In this document: in pieces, positions 1 to 9,585 of the stretch
Numbering within the stretch: the first letter of the stretch is position 1
Layout: the number at the start of each line of letters is the position of its first letter
Source: an uncultured Rhodospirillaceae bacterium
GTDB taxonomy: Bacteria > Pseudomonadota > Alphaproteobacteria > Rhodospirillales > Rhodospirillaceae
DNA: 64,000 nt
Assembly: GCA_943787205.1 (NCBI GenBank)
Contig: CALSLN010000014.1
Span: 181,169 to 245,168, forward strand
Direction: 5' to 3'
Notes under the pieces: model-generated
Seen by the model: the letters and a program-made list of their open reading frames with translations, nothing else
What the model was told of the DNA's origin: nothing
Databases searched by the model: none
Program-made: the position numbers and the translations under genes

Positions 1-150
1 GGATAGGCCTAATTCATCATTCAGCACGCCATTGAATAAGGCGACGTAAAAGGTTTGGCCGAAGCTAGAAAACAGAGCCAGGCAAAACCCAAAACCCACG
101 AATCGCGCATTTCGAGTGAAAAAGAGAATGAGAGGAAATTGCTGTAACAC
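1..150 (-). CDS. MFS transporter, N-terminal fragment (runs off window)
   Basis: The reverse strand reads open from about 150 down to base 1 and encodes the first ~50 residues of a major facilitator protein. The stretch ARFVGFGFCLALFSSFGQTF followed by YVALFNGVL and DELGLS matches the first membrane helix and loop of MFS carriers (the SSFGQT...LF...FGLS pattern). The start is uncertain: a GTG at 150 or a TTG at 162, neither with a clear ribosome site, and the stop upstream of the TTG limits it. The rest of the gene lies outside the window, so substrate cannot be judged. The ~200 bases up to the PQQ dehydrogenase start at 350 hold the divergent promoter region, in which I see no clear motif. 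Confidence 0.6.
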   Translation of the reverse strand, partial: MLQQFPLILFFTRNARFVGFGFCLALFSSFGQTFYVALFNGVLNDELGLS

Positions 151-349
151 GGCACCACACAATCAGAGTTGAATGAGCGGTAGCACACGCGTCGGACCAA
201 GCGCCACCAGATCGTGGCGCGAGTCTAAATATGAGGGGCTATTTTGAGGCTGGACTACAACGCAAAATTCATCGCACCATGCGGGATAGGTGGTTTCAAT
301 TGGAGTTTGGCGTTGCGTTGACGTAAGGCGATGTCATTGGGGGTTGGTT

Positions 350-2269
350 ATGAAGTTTTTTGTTTTGGCGATCAGTGTGTTGCTTGGTGCAACATCAGCG
401 GCGCAGGCTCAGTCTGGAAATGATTGGCCCGCGTTCGGGAATGACTCTGGTGGCAGCCAGTACTCACCCCTAAGCCAGATTACAAAGGACAATGTTACTG
501 ATCTGGAAGTGGCCTGGATTCACCGGTCTGGAGACTTCAAAAAGAATCCTAGTGGTACGTCTCTGCAGGCCGTCCCTATTCAAGCCAATGACCTCCTGTA
601 TTACTGCACGCCTTTTAACCGTGTTTTTGCTCTCGACCCAGCGACGGGAGAGGAGGTTTGGGTGTTTGACCCGTATGCACCGGATGCAGATACGGGTGAA
701 CCACTTTTAGAAGGCAAAGTTTTTCCATCGACTTGTCGCGGTGTTGCTTATTGGGCAGCCGCTGAGCCGGAAGAGGGCGCTGTCTGCCAGAAGCGTATTT
801 TTAAAGGTGACTTCCAAGGCAACCTTTGGGCCATTGATGCAGATACCGGAATTGCCTGTAAGGATTTCGGCGCGGACGCTGGTCATCCAGGTCGTGTCAG
901 CAACGCTGATTACGAAATGCACGGTGAGGGTTTTGTCGCGATGCCATCCCCTGGCGCGATCGTTGGTGATGTCGTCGTAGGCGCGACAGCGTCAAACGAC
1001 GGCGTTCAAAATGCCAACGATGGTTTTGTTCGTGGCTGGGATGTACGCACCGGCGAATTGAAATGGGAATTTAATCCCATTCCCCAAGACCGTCGCGACC
1101 AATCAGGAGCTGCAAACGTTTGGTCGACCATGAGTGCGGACCAAGAACGCAACCTTGTGTTCCTCCCCACAACCAGTCCGTCTACGGATTACTATGGCGG
1201 TGGGCGTCGGTTCCCCATTCCGTATTCAGATGCGATCGTTGCGGTGGAGGCAGAAACCGGCGGTGTTGCTTGGCATTTCCAGACCGTTCGGCATGACCTG
1301 TTTGACTACGACCTGGTTGGGCACCCTTTGCTGGTGACAATTGAAAAAGATGGCGAGCCCCGCGAGGTCGCTGTTCTGCAAACCAAGATGGGGTGGCTGT
1401 TTGTATTCGATCGGGATACCGGCGAGCCAATTTGGCCCATTGAAGAAATGCCGGCTCATGAAACTAACATTCCAGAGGACGAAGCCTCTCCAACCCAACC
1501 CGTGCCAACGTTACCCGTGGCTTTCGCGAGCCAGAGCATCGATCGTGATAATCTCTTTGGTATAACGCCGTTCGACAAGGCTTGGTGTCAGGCTGAGTTC
1601 GATAAAATGCGGTACGAGGGTTTGTATACGCCGCCTGATTTCCGCGAAGCGTTGTTGTTTCCATCTGCGCTTGGCGGCGGTAACTGGGGTGGCGCCGCCT
1701 TCGACCCAGACTCCAATACGCTGATTATTAAGGCTGAGAACTTGGCCTCGCGACTGCGCTTTGAAGCGAAGGGCGACATGGCTGATGAAGATGTTGCGCG
1801 CGTTGATTACTTAACGCGACCTTTGAAAGACACACCTTACGCTGTGATCGGTGAGATTTTCATGTCTCCACTTGGTATTCCCTGTACGCCGACGCCATGG
1901 GGTACGTTGGCAGCCATCGATATGAGCTCGGGGCAAATGAAGTGGCAGATTCCGCTTGGGCAGGTGAAACGCTTCGGCATTACGGTACCAGCGGCCTTTG
2001 GATGGGGCTCACCGAATATTGGTGGTCCAATCATCACGGGGAGTGGGCTGATTTTTATTGCCGCGACCATGGACGACAAAATCCGGGCCATCGATATCGA
2101 AAGTGGGGATGAACTCTGGCAGGCGGGCTTGCCACACCAGGGGTCTGCAATTCCGGTCACTTACATGGCGAACGGTCGTCAGTATGTCGTGATCGCGGCT
2201 GGCGGGACGTCGCGGGTAACCGATAATCTCGGTGATGCAATTGTGGCTTTCGCGCTACCTGATGATTAA
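350..2269 (+). CDS. PQQ-dependent dehydrogenase (Gcd-like quinoprotein)
   Basis: Quinoprotein of the membrane glucose/quinate dehydrogenase-like family, oxidising an alcohol or sugar in the periplasm and passing electrons to an acceptor. I start at ATG 350 (MKFFVLAISVLLGATSAAQA), which gives a clear Sec signal peptide; the frame is open further upstream to 290 but that part is not signal-like. The mature part is an eight-bladed propeller with repeated W-type motifs (ALDPATGEEVWVFDP, AIDADTG, VEAETGGVAW). It carries the Gcd-type segments HDLFDYDLVGHP, GGNWGGAAFDP and the C-terminal GGTSRVTDNLGDAIVAFALP. It lacks the N-terminal membrane helices of Gcd and has no CxxCH, so it is a soluble periplasmic form. 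Substrate unknown; no pqq genes are in the window. Confidence 0.88.
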   Translation: MKFFVLAISVLLGATSAAQAQSGNDWPAFGNDSGGSQYSPLSQITKDNVTDLEVAWIHRSGDFKKNPSGTSLQAVPIQANDLLYYCTPFNRVFALDPATGEEVWVFDPYAPDADTGEPLLEGKVFPSTCRGVAYWAAAEPEEGAVCQKRIFKGDFQGNLWAIDADTGIACKDFGADAGHPGRVSNADYEMHGEGFVAMPSPGAIVGDVVVGATASNDGVQNANDGFVRGWDVRTGELKWEFNPIPQDRRDQSGAANVWSTMSADQERNLVFLPTTSPSTDYYGGGRRFPIPYSDAIVAVEAETGGVAWHFQTVRHDLFDYDLVGHPLLVTIEKDGEPREVAVLQTKMGWLFVFDRDTGEPIWPIEEMPAHETNIPEDEASPTQPVPTLPVAFASQSIDRDNLFGITPFDKAWCQAEFDKMRYEGLYTPPDFREALLFPSALGGGNWGGAAFDPDSNTLIIKAENLASRLRFEAKGDMADEDVARVDYLTRPLKDTPYAVIGEIFMSPLGIPCTPTPWGTLAAIDMSSGQMKWQIPLGQVKRFGITVPAAFGWGSPNIGGPIITGSGLIFIAATMDDKIRAIDIESGDELWQAGLPHQGSAIPVTYMANGRQYVVIAAGGTSRVTDNLGDAIVAFALPDD

Positions 2270-2308
2270 TCCTGAAGGAACTCTTTGAACTCGGTTGCGG
2301 CAGACTGT

Positions 2309-3148
2309 TTATAATTCTGCCCAACCGGGGATTCGCTTCCCGCCCTTTAAGATAATGTCGTAAGATCGGCCGCGTTTTACCATCGACTCTATGGATGTCT
2401 TGTTCACCCAGAATGAGCGGTGGACCTGAAGGCCGGATTGGCCGCGCAGCTCGTGTACGGCATCTGCAAATCGATAGTGAACAAGTTCAGATCCGATTTC
2501 TGAATGGACCCGAACGTAGTGGTCTTCGGCTTCCAGCGCCGTGACATCTTCTCGAGTAATCTCTTCTAGGCGTTTAACGAACTCCGGATCGGGAACACTA
2601 TCTGAACTGTTTGTATTGTCATCCGGCAAATAGCGCTGAGCAGGTGGCAGTGGTGCATAGCCAAATCGCGGAAGGTGGAGCGGGCCGCGCATCATTAAGT
2701 TTGTACCGATCCACAACAAGAGGATCACCGCCGCTTCCTGAATAAATCCAGTTAACCATTCGACAGACCAAATAAACTGCGGCGCAGCAACAGGCGGCGC
2801 ATCTGCACCTTGAGCGGCGCCGAGGAATGTTCCGATGATGTAAACAACGAACGGGCGCGCGGTCAAGCCGCCAACAACGCAGCCAATAATAACCACGGCG
2901 ATAAAGCGTGGGTTCAGAGGCCTCAAAATATAGGCGGCAGCCCACCCGCCAATTTCAAAGGCGAGCCAGGTGGTCATGAGAATTGCCAACCAGTATCCAA
3001 TCGCCGCAGAAGACCCAATGCCAGCCACGGGAAGACCAGCGCCATACCAACCAAGTAAGAGGGCAGCGAATAGGGGCACGGCAAAACTCACCGCCGTGGA
3101 TGCGACGGTGGCTTTATTGAACAATTGGGGCTGGGTATCGCTGGTCAC
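2309..3148 (-). CDS. Membrane-bound LytTR-type transcriptional regulator
   Basis: 279-residue regulator with about four predicted membrane helices in its first ~155 residues (segments ending near YWLAILMTTWLAFEIGGWAA, AVVIIGCVVGGL and AAVILLLWIGTNLMM) and a C-terminal LytTR DNA-binding domain from about residue 190. The LytTR core is textbook: LEAEDHYVRVHSE, YRFADAVHEL, LQVHRSFWVN and ILKGGKRIP. GTG start at 3148 with AGAGGA upstream. Such proteins sense something at the membrane and bind DNA directly; the target is unknown. It converges on the PQQ dehydrogenase with a 39-base gap. A decayed relative of this gene lies at 30.2-31.0 kb. Confidence 0.87.
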   Translation of the reverse strand: MTSDTQPQLFNKATVASTAVSFAVPLFAALLLGWYGAGLPVAGIGSSAAIGYWLAILMTTWLAFEIGGWAAAYILRPLNPRFIAVVIIGCVVGGLTARPFVVYIIGTFLGAAQGADAPPVAAPQFIWSVEWLTGFIQEAAVILLLWIGTNLMMRGPLHLPRFGYAPLPPAQRYLPDDNTNSSDSVPDPEFVKRLEEITREDVTALEAEDHYVRVHSEIGSELVHYRFADAVHELRGQSGLQVHRSFWVNKTSIESMVKRGRSYDIILKGGKRIPGWAEL

Positions 3149-3440
3149 CCGGCGGAATCCTCTTTTAGATAATCTTCCGATGAGAGCCTGCGCTTGCCCC
3201 TTGGGTGCCTTAGGCCATTGGAAATAAGAGATAACTCTAACCCGGCAAGCTGATTTCGTGAACCTGCTTTGCGGATTCGTGGTTAAACGTCGACCATCTT
3301 TGCGAAAATATGGCCTCTAGAGCGGTAAGTCCCTTTAGTCGAGGCCGGTCATAGGCTTAGGATAAGCGCCATATTTAGGATTTGCCTCAAGATCGGGCGA
3401 TTCTGAATAGCCACATCAAACCTGGGGAGGAGCCACCGTC

Positions 3441-3791
3441 ATGGCCACAAGTAAACTCAAAACAGATCGTCCCACCTACGCGTCGGATTTTATAGCATCG
3501 GATGTTGAGCGTGCCGTATTTCTCGGAAACCCAGTTCTCGACAACATGATGACAAGCTTGATCGCGCTCGGCGCAGAAGTTTGGTCTAACCGTCGTCGTA
3601 TGAAGGTCGTTGAAGCCCTGTTGGCCGAAAAAGGTGTGACGGCTGAGATGGTCGAAACTTATATGCCGACCGCTGAACAAGATGCGGAATGGCAGAAGGA
3701 CCGAGATCGCTTTATCGATTTAACCTACTCGCCGTTATTGCGCGAAGGGGACCTTCCTGTTTCTGCCGCGTTCACACGCGAAAAAAAGTAA
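3441..3791 (+). CDS. Conserved-looking hypothetical protein
   Basis: 116-residue soluble protein I do not recognise. It is mostly helical and charged, without signal peptide, cysteines or membrane segments. The middle contains WSNRRRMKVVEALLAEKG and the end is basic (FTREKK). A good ribosome site (GGGGAGGAG) sits 8 bases before ATG 3441, which supports a real gene. It is 31 bases upstream of the Tat-tagged methyltransferase on the same strand, so the two are probably co-transcribed and may work together. The ~290 bases before it show no feature that I can name. Confidence 0.7.
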   Translation: MATSKLKTDRPTYASDFIASDVERAVFLGNPVLDNMMTSLIALGAEVWSNRRRMKVVEALLAEKGVTAEMVETYMPTAEQDAEWQKDRDRFIDLTYSPLLREGDLPVSAAFTREKK

Positions 3792-3822
3792 TCCGAATTT
3801 CAGAATGTAAGGAGGTCTTCTT

Positions 3823-5022
3823 ATGATTGACCGTAGAACACTCTTTGGAGCAACTGCCGCTGTCGTTTCTTTTGTTGGCGCGTTGTTTGGATCAAAGTCT
3901 GCCTCTGCAGCGTCTGCACCCATGAAAATGTTCAAAGGTGACGTTGAGCCGCGTGGCACTGATCAAAGATTAGAACGTTTGCCCAAGCTCGATCTCGAGA
4001 GTTATGACAACTTCCTGACTGGCTTACGGATATGGTCTGGTAGTGCGTCAAGCAAGACGGCTCGTCGTCGGTTTAATGATGCGATAGAAGCTGGTGGGCT
4101 CGACCCCCGCGAGGATTTGCCTTTGGAAAAGATTTTCCCATTGGTGGAGAACGATACTTATATCGGCACGACAGCGCGGTTGCGCACCAGTGGCCAGCAA
4201 TTAATGTGGTCGGCGCTGCAGAAGCATTTTCACGAAAACGCTGATGCCTATCTTGATGAGATGGAAGCCACCGACAACATCGGTCCTGGTAAGCTGGAAT
4301 TAAGCCCAGACATGGAAATTCCTGACTATACGAAGCATGAAATTCATATTCAGCCCGGTGGCTATGTTGGCGATGCCTTTGCGGGGCATAGCTATCACTA
4401 CGGTACAAACAACTTTTATCGTGCGGAGAACTATCAAGACGAGATTCATCGCAACTTAGCCTCTCAAATGCCAACACCAAAAGATGGCAAGGTTTTACGT
4501 ATCCTCGATATGGGATGTGGGTCTGGTCAGCTTCCGGCCGCGCTTAAAGAGCGTTTCCCAGATGCTGAAGTATGGGGCGTTGACGTTGGTGGCCCTATGG
4601 TCCGGTATGCGCATATGCGCTGTGTCGATTTGGGAATCGGTGCCAACTTCCGCCAAGCCCTGGCTGAAGACACTAAGTTCGATGACGGGTATTTCGATAT
4701 CGTGACGTCTTACATAATGCACCACGAAGTCCCGGCGCAGAAATCCAAGGAAATCATCGACGAAGCGTTCCGTGTTCTGCGTCCAGGCGGCGTGTATTTC
4801 CCGCTCGACTTTGAAACCGGTGCGGGCCGCGGTCGTGGCAAGAACGCCTACAGCCGCTTTAGTTCTTGGCGGGACCACCGTTGGAATGAAGAAGTATGGC
4901 GGCCTGAGTATTCGTCCGTCGATTTTAATGGCGAAATGCGCAAAACAGGCTTCGATGTTGTCGATGAAGGTCCACCAGGATGGCGCAGCCGCTACAACGT
5001 GCTTGGCACTAAGCCCGCTTAG
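3823..5022 (+). CDS. SAM-dependent class I methyltransferase with Tat-type signal
   Basis: 399 residues. The C-terminal half is a class I methyltransferase: motif I ILDMGCGSGQLP at about residue 227, an acidic strand-2 end in VWGVDVGG, then DIVTSYIMHHEVP and the post-motif VLRPGGVYFPLDFETG. The first ~190 residues are a helical region I cannot name. The N terminus, MIDRRTLFGATAAVVSFVGA then SASAAS, has the twin-arginine, hydrophobic stretch and AxA-like cleavage site of a Tat signal, which is odd for an enzyme needing cytoplasmic SAM. ATG 3823 follows a perfect AAGGAGG. It is probably co-transcribed with the small gene before it and ends at a strong shared terminator. Methyl acceptor unknown. 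Confidence 0.82.
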   Translation: MIDRRTLFGATAAVVSFVGALFGSKSASAASAPMKMFKGDVEPRGTDQRLERLPKLDLESYDNFLTGLRIWSGSASSKTARRRFNDAIEAGGLDPREDLPLEKIFPLVENDTYIGTTARLRTSGQQLMWSALQKHFHENADAYLDEMEATDNIGPGKLELSPDMEIPDYTKHEIHIQPGGYVGDAFAGHSYHYGTNNFYRAENYQDEIHRNLASQMPTPKDGKVLRILDMGCGSGQLPAALKERFPDAEVWGVDVGGPMVRYAHMRCVDLGIGANFRQALAEDTKFDDGYFDIVTSYIMHHEVPAQKSKEIIDEAFRVLRPGGVYFPLDFETGAGRGRGKNAYSRFSSWRDHRWNEEVWRPEYSSVDFNGEMRKTGFDVVDEGPPGWRSRYNVLGTKPA

Positions 5023-5050
5023 CATTCTCGTCAGACATAAAACGCGCAAC

Positions 5051-5090
5051 GGCGCGGACTGGTTTTCCGGTCCGCGCCGTTTGTTTTCAT
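5051..5090. terminator. Bidirectional intrinsic terminator
   Basis: GGCGCGGAC and GTCCGCGCC form a 9-bp perfect stem, extended inward by GG/CC around a TTTT loop. On the plus strand it is followed by GTTTGTTTT; on the minus strand the downstream side reads GTTGCGCGTTTTATG. It sits between the convergent methyltransferase (ends 5022) and the thioredoxin-like gene (ends 5100) and can serve both. Confidence 0.85.
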
Positions 5091-5099
5091 ATGTAAGCG

Positions 5100-6359
5100 T
5101 TAAACATCTTCTGCGAGAAGCTCGTCCATTAGCTTGTAGAAATCGCTCTTGAATTCTTCATGGTGTTCTCCGGTTGCTGGGCCAGGGAATCCAGTATGAA
5201 TCCACCGAACGGATCCCGTTTTATCGAGCACGATCATCGTTGGATAAACCAGAACCGCATTGATCATGGGTAGGGTTTTTGCGGCGGCCTCTTTGTCCAT
5301 CTGGCCAGCAATGAGCATGGGGTATTGGACATCGTATCGCCGCTCATACCGCTTGCAGGCCGTTGCCGCTTTGTCGAAGTCCGATGAGTATTCATACATC
5401 AGACCGATGGCTTCCAGGCCACGGTGTTTGTTTTCATTGAAGTAGGGTGAGAAGAACGCCGTTTCGTCATGGCATGTAGGGCACCAGCTGCCGCCGATGG
5501 TGATCACCACCACCTTGTTGTCAAACTGCGCGTCCGACATGGACACCATTTTGCCGTTGAGATCAGGGAACGAAAACTCGACCCCGTCATAGCCATCTTT
5601 GATGTAGGTCAGTTTGGTTGCGTCATCCAGGGCTGCGGTCGCGTTCCTTTCGGCAGACCAGTCTGCCGTGAAGCCGCCCGTGATGGAGTAATTTTGGCCA
5701 GATAACGTGCCATCTTCGTTGAGTGTGCCGCGCCATATCGCGCCGGCCCCGCCATAAAAGGTCGAGAGGTAAAGATCATTGCCGCGTAAGACACCGGTGA
5801 GAAAGCGCGAGTCTCCGGTTGTCACGATAGATGCGCCAACAACAACGGACCCTTCATCGTTTAACTCGAGTAATCCAAAGCTAGGCTCGGGCGAATAGTT
5901 CTTATTCATTCGGGTGAGGGACCAGCGGCCATCTAAATTCTCTGCTGGAGCGACCGTATCTGCAAAGAAGCGATGGCTTTGACCATGTTGAGCGGTAAAG
6001 GGCTCAACCGATGTACCGTCCCGTTTATTGAATTGCATAACGCCTTGCATGCTGCCGTCTTCAACAATGGCCGCTGCAATGCGATGGCCATAGGATGGAA
6101 ACTCAATAATCAGCGAGGTACCAAGCACCTCGGTTGTTTCGGCGTCCATGCGTTCCGGACCGTTGATGAAGGTCGCGGTCCACGCATCATTGTCGTGAGT
6201 TAGTTCCATGTTGATTGGCATTTCGCCAAGTGGGGTGTCGATAACAATGCGCCAATCGCCTGTCGGGATGGTGGTCGTTGTTGCGCCGTCTTCTTCGGCC
6301 CAGGCACCATATGCACTGAGTGTTATCACTGCTGAAAGAAGGGTAGCTATCAGTCGCAT
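5100..6359 (-). CDS. Exported TlpA-like thioredoxin-domain protein
   Basis: 419 residues with a Sec signal (MRLIATLLSAVITLSAYGAWA). Residues ~30-255 form a beta-rich domain of the kind found in front of some TlpA-like proteins. Residues ~260-415 form an AhpC/TSA or TlpA-type thioredoxin fold with the redox motif WCPTC at about 290-294 and the cis-proline region VYPTMIVLDKTG. It probably acts as a periplasmic thiol-disulfide reductase. ATG 6359 has GGAGAG just upstream. It is followed by no gene on its strand until the terminator at 5051; argE is upstream with a 57-base gap, so co-transcription is possible. Partner protein not evident. Confidence 0.82.
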   Translation of the reverse strand: MRLIATLLSAVITLSAYGAWAEEDGATTTTIPTGDWRIVIDTPLGEMPINMELTHDNDAWTATFINGPERMDAETTEVLGTSLIIEFPSYGHRIAAAIVEDGSMQGVMQFNKRDGTSVEPFTAQHGQSHRFFADTVAPAENLDGRWSLTRMNKNYSPEPSFGLLELNDEGSVVVGASIVTTGDSRFLTGVLRGNDLYLSTFYGGAGAIWRGTLNEDGTLSGQNYSITGGFTADWSAERNATAALDDATKLTYIKDGYDGVEFSFPDLNGKMVSMSDAQFDNKVVVITIGGSWCPTCHDETAFFSPYFNENKHRGLEAIGLMYEYSSDFDKAATACKRYERRYDVQYPMLIAGQMDKEAAAKTLPMINAVLVYPTMIVLDKTGSVRWIHTGFPGPATGEHHEEFKSDFYKLMDELLAEDV

Positions 6360-6416
6360 GGTCGCTCTCCTGGTCGACGCCCCAAAACGTAAGGGAAGTC
6401 TAAACCCAGAGTGGAC

Positions 6417-7577
6417 TTAGCGCGCCAGCTTTTCTATGAGGTCGCCCATGAAGCGGGTACCGAGCTCAACCTGCTCTAAGGTTATGAATTCATTGGGTTG
6501 ATGAGCCTGAGCAATGGATCCAGGCCCACAAATCACGGTTGAGAGGCCCGCTTCTTGGAACTGCCCAGCTTCTGCCGCATAGCTAGCGGCACGAACGGCA
6601 TTGTCGCCGGTGAGCTGTCGGCACAGGCGTTCCGCTTCCGAGTCGGTCTCAAACTGAAGGGCTGGCGTGCCCGCGCGAACGTTAATAGTGATGTCGCTAT
6701 TCGGTGCGGTCTTGCGCATTTCAGGCAAAACTGTGTCGTTACAAAATGCGGTGAAGCGATCAATGTAGTGCTGCGCATCGTCACCGGGCAAAGATCGAAT
6801 ATCCCAGGTCATGTCGCAATGCCCGGCCAAAATGTTCAATGCGGTTCCGCCACGAATCACGTTCACTGTCATCGTCGTGTGATCTGGTTCGAAGTTCGAG
6901 TCTTTGTTTGATCCAAGTGCATTCTCTGCCGTCATGCTGCCAACAAACTGTATCAGGTGCCCGGCGGCCATGATGGCGCTGTACCCCAGTTGAGTTTGAG
7001 ATGAATGCGCTTCTTTCCCCGTAATAACTGCGTTAACGGCGGTCACCCCTTTGTGGGCGGTCACCACTTTCATGTCTGTCGGTTCGCCGACAATCACGGC
7101 TTTCGGCAGTGGGAGTTCTTCGCGGATCAATTTAATGAGTGACGGTACGCCAGCGCAGCCAACTTCTTCGTCATAGGAAAACGCAAAGTGAATCGGGACA
7201 GGTAAATCAGCGGCAATCATATCTGGCAATGCAGCTAGGCTTGTCGCGATGAAGCACTTCATGTCGCAGGTGCCACGGCCAAACAACTTGCCGTCTTTTT
7301 CACTGAGCGAGAACGGATCTGTATGCCAGTCTTGGTCGTCGATGGGCACAACGTCTGTGTGACCGGATAAAACTACGCCGCCTTCGACCATAGGCCCGAT
7401 GGTTGCGAGCAAGTTGGCTTTCGTGCCCTCCTCGTTGTGAACGAGGCGAGACTCGATGCCGTATTCATTGAGGCGTTCTTGAATATAGGCGATGAGCTTG
7501 AGGTTCGAATCACGGGAAACCGTTGGGAAGGCAATCAGTCGGGCGAGTTCGGCCCGGGTTTCTGCGACGGTGACCAT
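6417..7577 (-). CDS. argE: Acetylornithine deacetylase
   Basis: M20-family zinc peptidase that removes the acetyl group from N-acetylornithine in arginine synthesis. Visible motifs are LSGHTDVVPID (first zinc His and Asp), GRGTCDMKCF (bridging Asp region), SYDEEVGCAG (catalytic Glu pair) and IVGEPTDMKV. The C-terminal AYAAEAGQFQEAGL-type segment (here SYAAEAGQF) and GPGSIAQAHQPNEF are typical of ArgE. Length about 386 matches the family. I choose ATG 7577 over the upstream GTG 7598 because it follows the cysS stop by 2 bases and has GAGG nearby; the GTG would overlap cysS. It forms an operon with cysS. Confidence 0.9.
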   Translation of the reverse strand: MVTVAETRAELARLIAFPTVSRDSNLKLIAYIQERLNEYGIESRLVHNEEGTKANLLATIGPMVEGGVVLSGHTDVVPIDDQDWHTDPFSLSEKDGKLFGRGTCDMKCFIATSLAALPDMIAADLPVPIHFAFSYDEEVGCAGVPSLIKLIREELPLPKAVIVGEPTDMKVVTAHKGVTAVNAVITGKEAHSSQTQLGYSAIMAAGHLIQFVGSMTAENALGSNKDSNFEPDHTTMTVNVIRGGTALNILAGHCDMTWDIRSLPGDDAQHYIDRFTAFCNDTVLPEMRKTAPNSDITINVRAGTPALQFETDSEAERLCRQLTGDNAVRAASYAAEAGQFQEAGLSTVICGPGSIAQAHQPNEFITLEQVELGTRFMGDLIEKLAR

Positions 7578-7579
7578 CT

Positions 7580-8959
7580 CTAACAGCCTCGCCGCCACTT
7601 TGTGCCGCCCGCGCCATCTTCCAATGTGATCCCTCGCGCCGAGAGTTCATCCCGAATGCGGTCTGATTCCGCAAAGTCTTTGCTGCCTCGCGCGGCGACG
7701 CGGGCTGCGACCAGAGCGTCTATCTCTGCGTCGTCATCGCCGCCGCTCTTTAACCAGGACTGTGGGTCGTCTTGTAGCAAGCCAAGCACAGCACCAGACG
7801 TTGTTAATTGACCTTTTAGATGAGCACGTTCGTCGTCAGATGTTGCCGTATTAGCCGCTTTGCAGAGCGCCGACATCTCTGCCATGGCTTTCGGCGTGTT
7901 TACGTCATCCGACAGAGCGGCAATGAACGCGTCCGACGGTTTTGCATCCGCTGGGATGTCCACGTCTGAAAGATTGTCCAGCGTGCGATACAAGCGATCC
8001 AGCGTGTTTTTCGCTTGCGCCAGAAGGTCGTCGGACCAATCAAGCGGCTGACGGTAATGAGCAGACAGCATCGCAAATCGGATCGTTTCACCAGCGTGCT
8101 CTTGGGACAGTTCATGCACCGTCACAATGTTGCCGATGGACTTGGACATCTTGTCTTTGTCCATCGTCAGGAAGCCATTGTGCATCCATACGCGAGCCAA
8201 GTCCGCACCGTCATGGCTGCAGCGGCTTTGTGCGAGTTCGTTTTCATGATGCGGGAAGATCAAATCATGCCCACCGCCATGGATGTCGATGGTTTGCCCG
8301 AGGTGCTTTTCGATCATCGCCGAGCATTCAATATGCCAGCCTGGGCGGCCACGACCCCAGGGACTATCCCAACCAGGGAGGTCGTCGCTTGATGGCTTCC
8401 ACAACACGAAATCGGCGGGGTCTTTTTTGTAGGGGGCAACATCAACGCGTGCGCCGGCGATCATGTCGTCGCGGTTCCGGTTTGAGAGCTGTCCGTACTC
8501 GTCAAATACAGGCACGTTAAAGAGGACATGCCCTTCAGCCTCGTAGGCGTTGCCGCCGCTGATCAGTGTTTCGATCATCGTGATAATTTCTAAAATATGC
8601 GCCGTCGCGTGTGGCTCGTGGGTCGGTGGCAAAACACCCAAGGCCGCCATATCACCCCGGTAGATGTCGGCCATCTCTTTCGTGATGTCGCTAATCGGCC
8701 GACCGCTCTCTTGCGAGGCTGCATTTATCTTATCGTCGATGTCTGTGATGTTGCGCGCGTAGACCACGTGCTCTTCGCCGAAGAGGTGTCGCAACAGGCG
8801 GAATACAACGTCAAAGACCAGGGCCGGGCGTGCGTTACCAATATGTGGTCGGCTGTAGACCGTGGGGCCGCAGACATACATCGTCACCCGCTTCGGGTCG
8901 GCAGGTTCGAAAGGCACCTTGGCCTTCGTCATGGTGTTGTGCAGTTTTAGGGTCATCAT
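7580..8959 (-). CDS. cysS: Cysteine--tRNA ligase
   Basis: Class I aminoacyl-tRNA synthetase charging tRNA-Cys. HIGH-type motif HIGN at about residue 39, zinc-site cysteine in [35 protein letters not shown] and the KMSKS loop (DKMSKSIGN) at about 270. The DALR-type helical C terminus ends in [18 protein letters not shown] and GTKWRRGC. 459 residues is the usual length. The start has two adjacent ATGs (8959 and 8956). It is the first gene of a two-gene minus-strand unit with argE. hisI diverges from it. Confidence 0.96.
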   Translation of the reverse strand: MMTLKLHNTMTKAKVPFEPADPKRVTMYVCGPTVYSRPHIGNARPALVFDVVFRLLRHLFGEEHVVYARNITDIDDKINAASQESGRPISDITKEMADIYRGDMAALGVLPPTHEPHATAHILEIITMIETLISGGNAYEAEGHVLFNVPVFDEYGQLSNRNRDDMIAGARVDVAPYKKDPADFVLWKPSSDDLPGWDSPWGRGRPGWHIECSAMIEKHLGQTIDIHGGGHDLIFPHHENELAQSRCSHDGADLARVWMHNGFLTMDKDKMSKSIGNIVTVHELSQEHAGETIRFAMLSAHYRQPLDWSDDLLAQAKNTLDRLYRTLDNLSDVDIPADAKPSDAFIAALSDDVNTPKAMAEMSALCKAANTATSDDERAHLKGQLTTSGAVLGLLQDDPQSWLKSGGDDDAEIDALVAARVAARGSKDFAESDRIRDELSARGITLEDGAGGTKWRRGC

Positions 8960-9084
8960 GCCCGGGGTTTAGCCGAATTCTGTCTCAGGCTCCAGTCCTC
9001 GCTCACGCTGATATTCCAATCCACCCCTTGAGAATCAGCTCATATCAGCCTAAATGAACGCCAGACAGACACGGAGACGGTCGC

Positions 9085-9573
9085 ATGACCCAGGATACAT
9101 CGCCCTTTGCCACCCGCCAGACCATCGAACAGGTCGAAGAAGGCGCCGAATTGGCACCAAAATTTGATGCCAACGGCCTTATTGCCGTCGTCACGACAGA
9201 TGCCGAATCGGGCGAACTGTTGATGCATGGCTATATGAATGAAGATGCCCTGACCAAGACCATCGAAAGCGGCGAGGCCCATTATTGGAGCCGCAGCCGT
9301 CAGGCCCTTTGGCACAAAGGCGCCACGTCTGGTCTGACTCAAGAAATCGTCGAGATGCGCATTGATGATGATCAGGACGCCGTTTGGCTCCGGGTCAGCG
9401 TTGCTGGCTCTGGCGCCAGCTGTCACGTGGGCTACCGTTCGTGCTTTTATCGCGCGATCCCGACTGGAATTCCGGTTGCCGATGCGTCAAAGCTGCTTGA
9501 GTTCAAAGAGGAAGATAAAACCTTCGATCCGAAGGATGTCTACGGTGACGCGCCTAACCCGACGAAGTTGTAG
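9085..9573 (+). CDS. hisI: Phosphoribosyl-AMP cyclohydrolase
   Basis: Third step of histidine synthesis, opening the purine ring of phosphoribosyl-AMP. The family core is plain: [42 protein letters not shown], the metal-binding Asp cluster in IDDDQDAVW and the cysteines in [12 protein letters not shown]. 162 residues with no HisE domain, i.e. the stand-alone form usual in alphaproteobacteria. GGAGACGG lies before ATG 9085. No other his genes nearby. It converges on the metallo-hydrolase gene with a 12-base gap and no terminator visible. Confidence 0.95.
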   Translation: MTQDTSPFATRQTIEQVEEGAELAPKFDANGLIAVVTTDAESGELLMHGYMNEDALTKTIESGEAHYWSRSRQALWHKGATSGLTQEIVEMRIDDDQDAVWLRVSVAGSGASCHVGYRSCFYRAIPTGIPVADASKLLEFKEEDKTFDPKDVYGDAPNPTKL

Positions 9574-9585
9574 GGCTAAGCGGCG

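Noticed and set aside
7942..8520. Plus-strand open frame opposite cysS
   Set aside because: Antisense shadow of a clear aminoacyl-tRNA synthetase.
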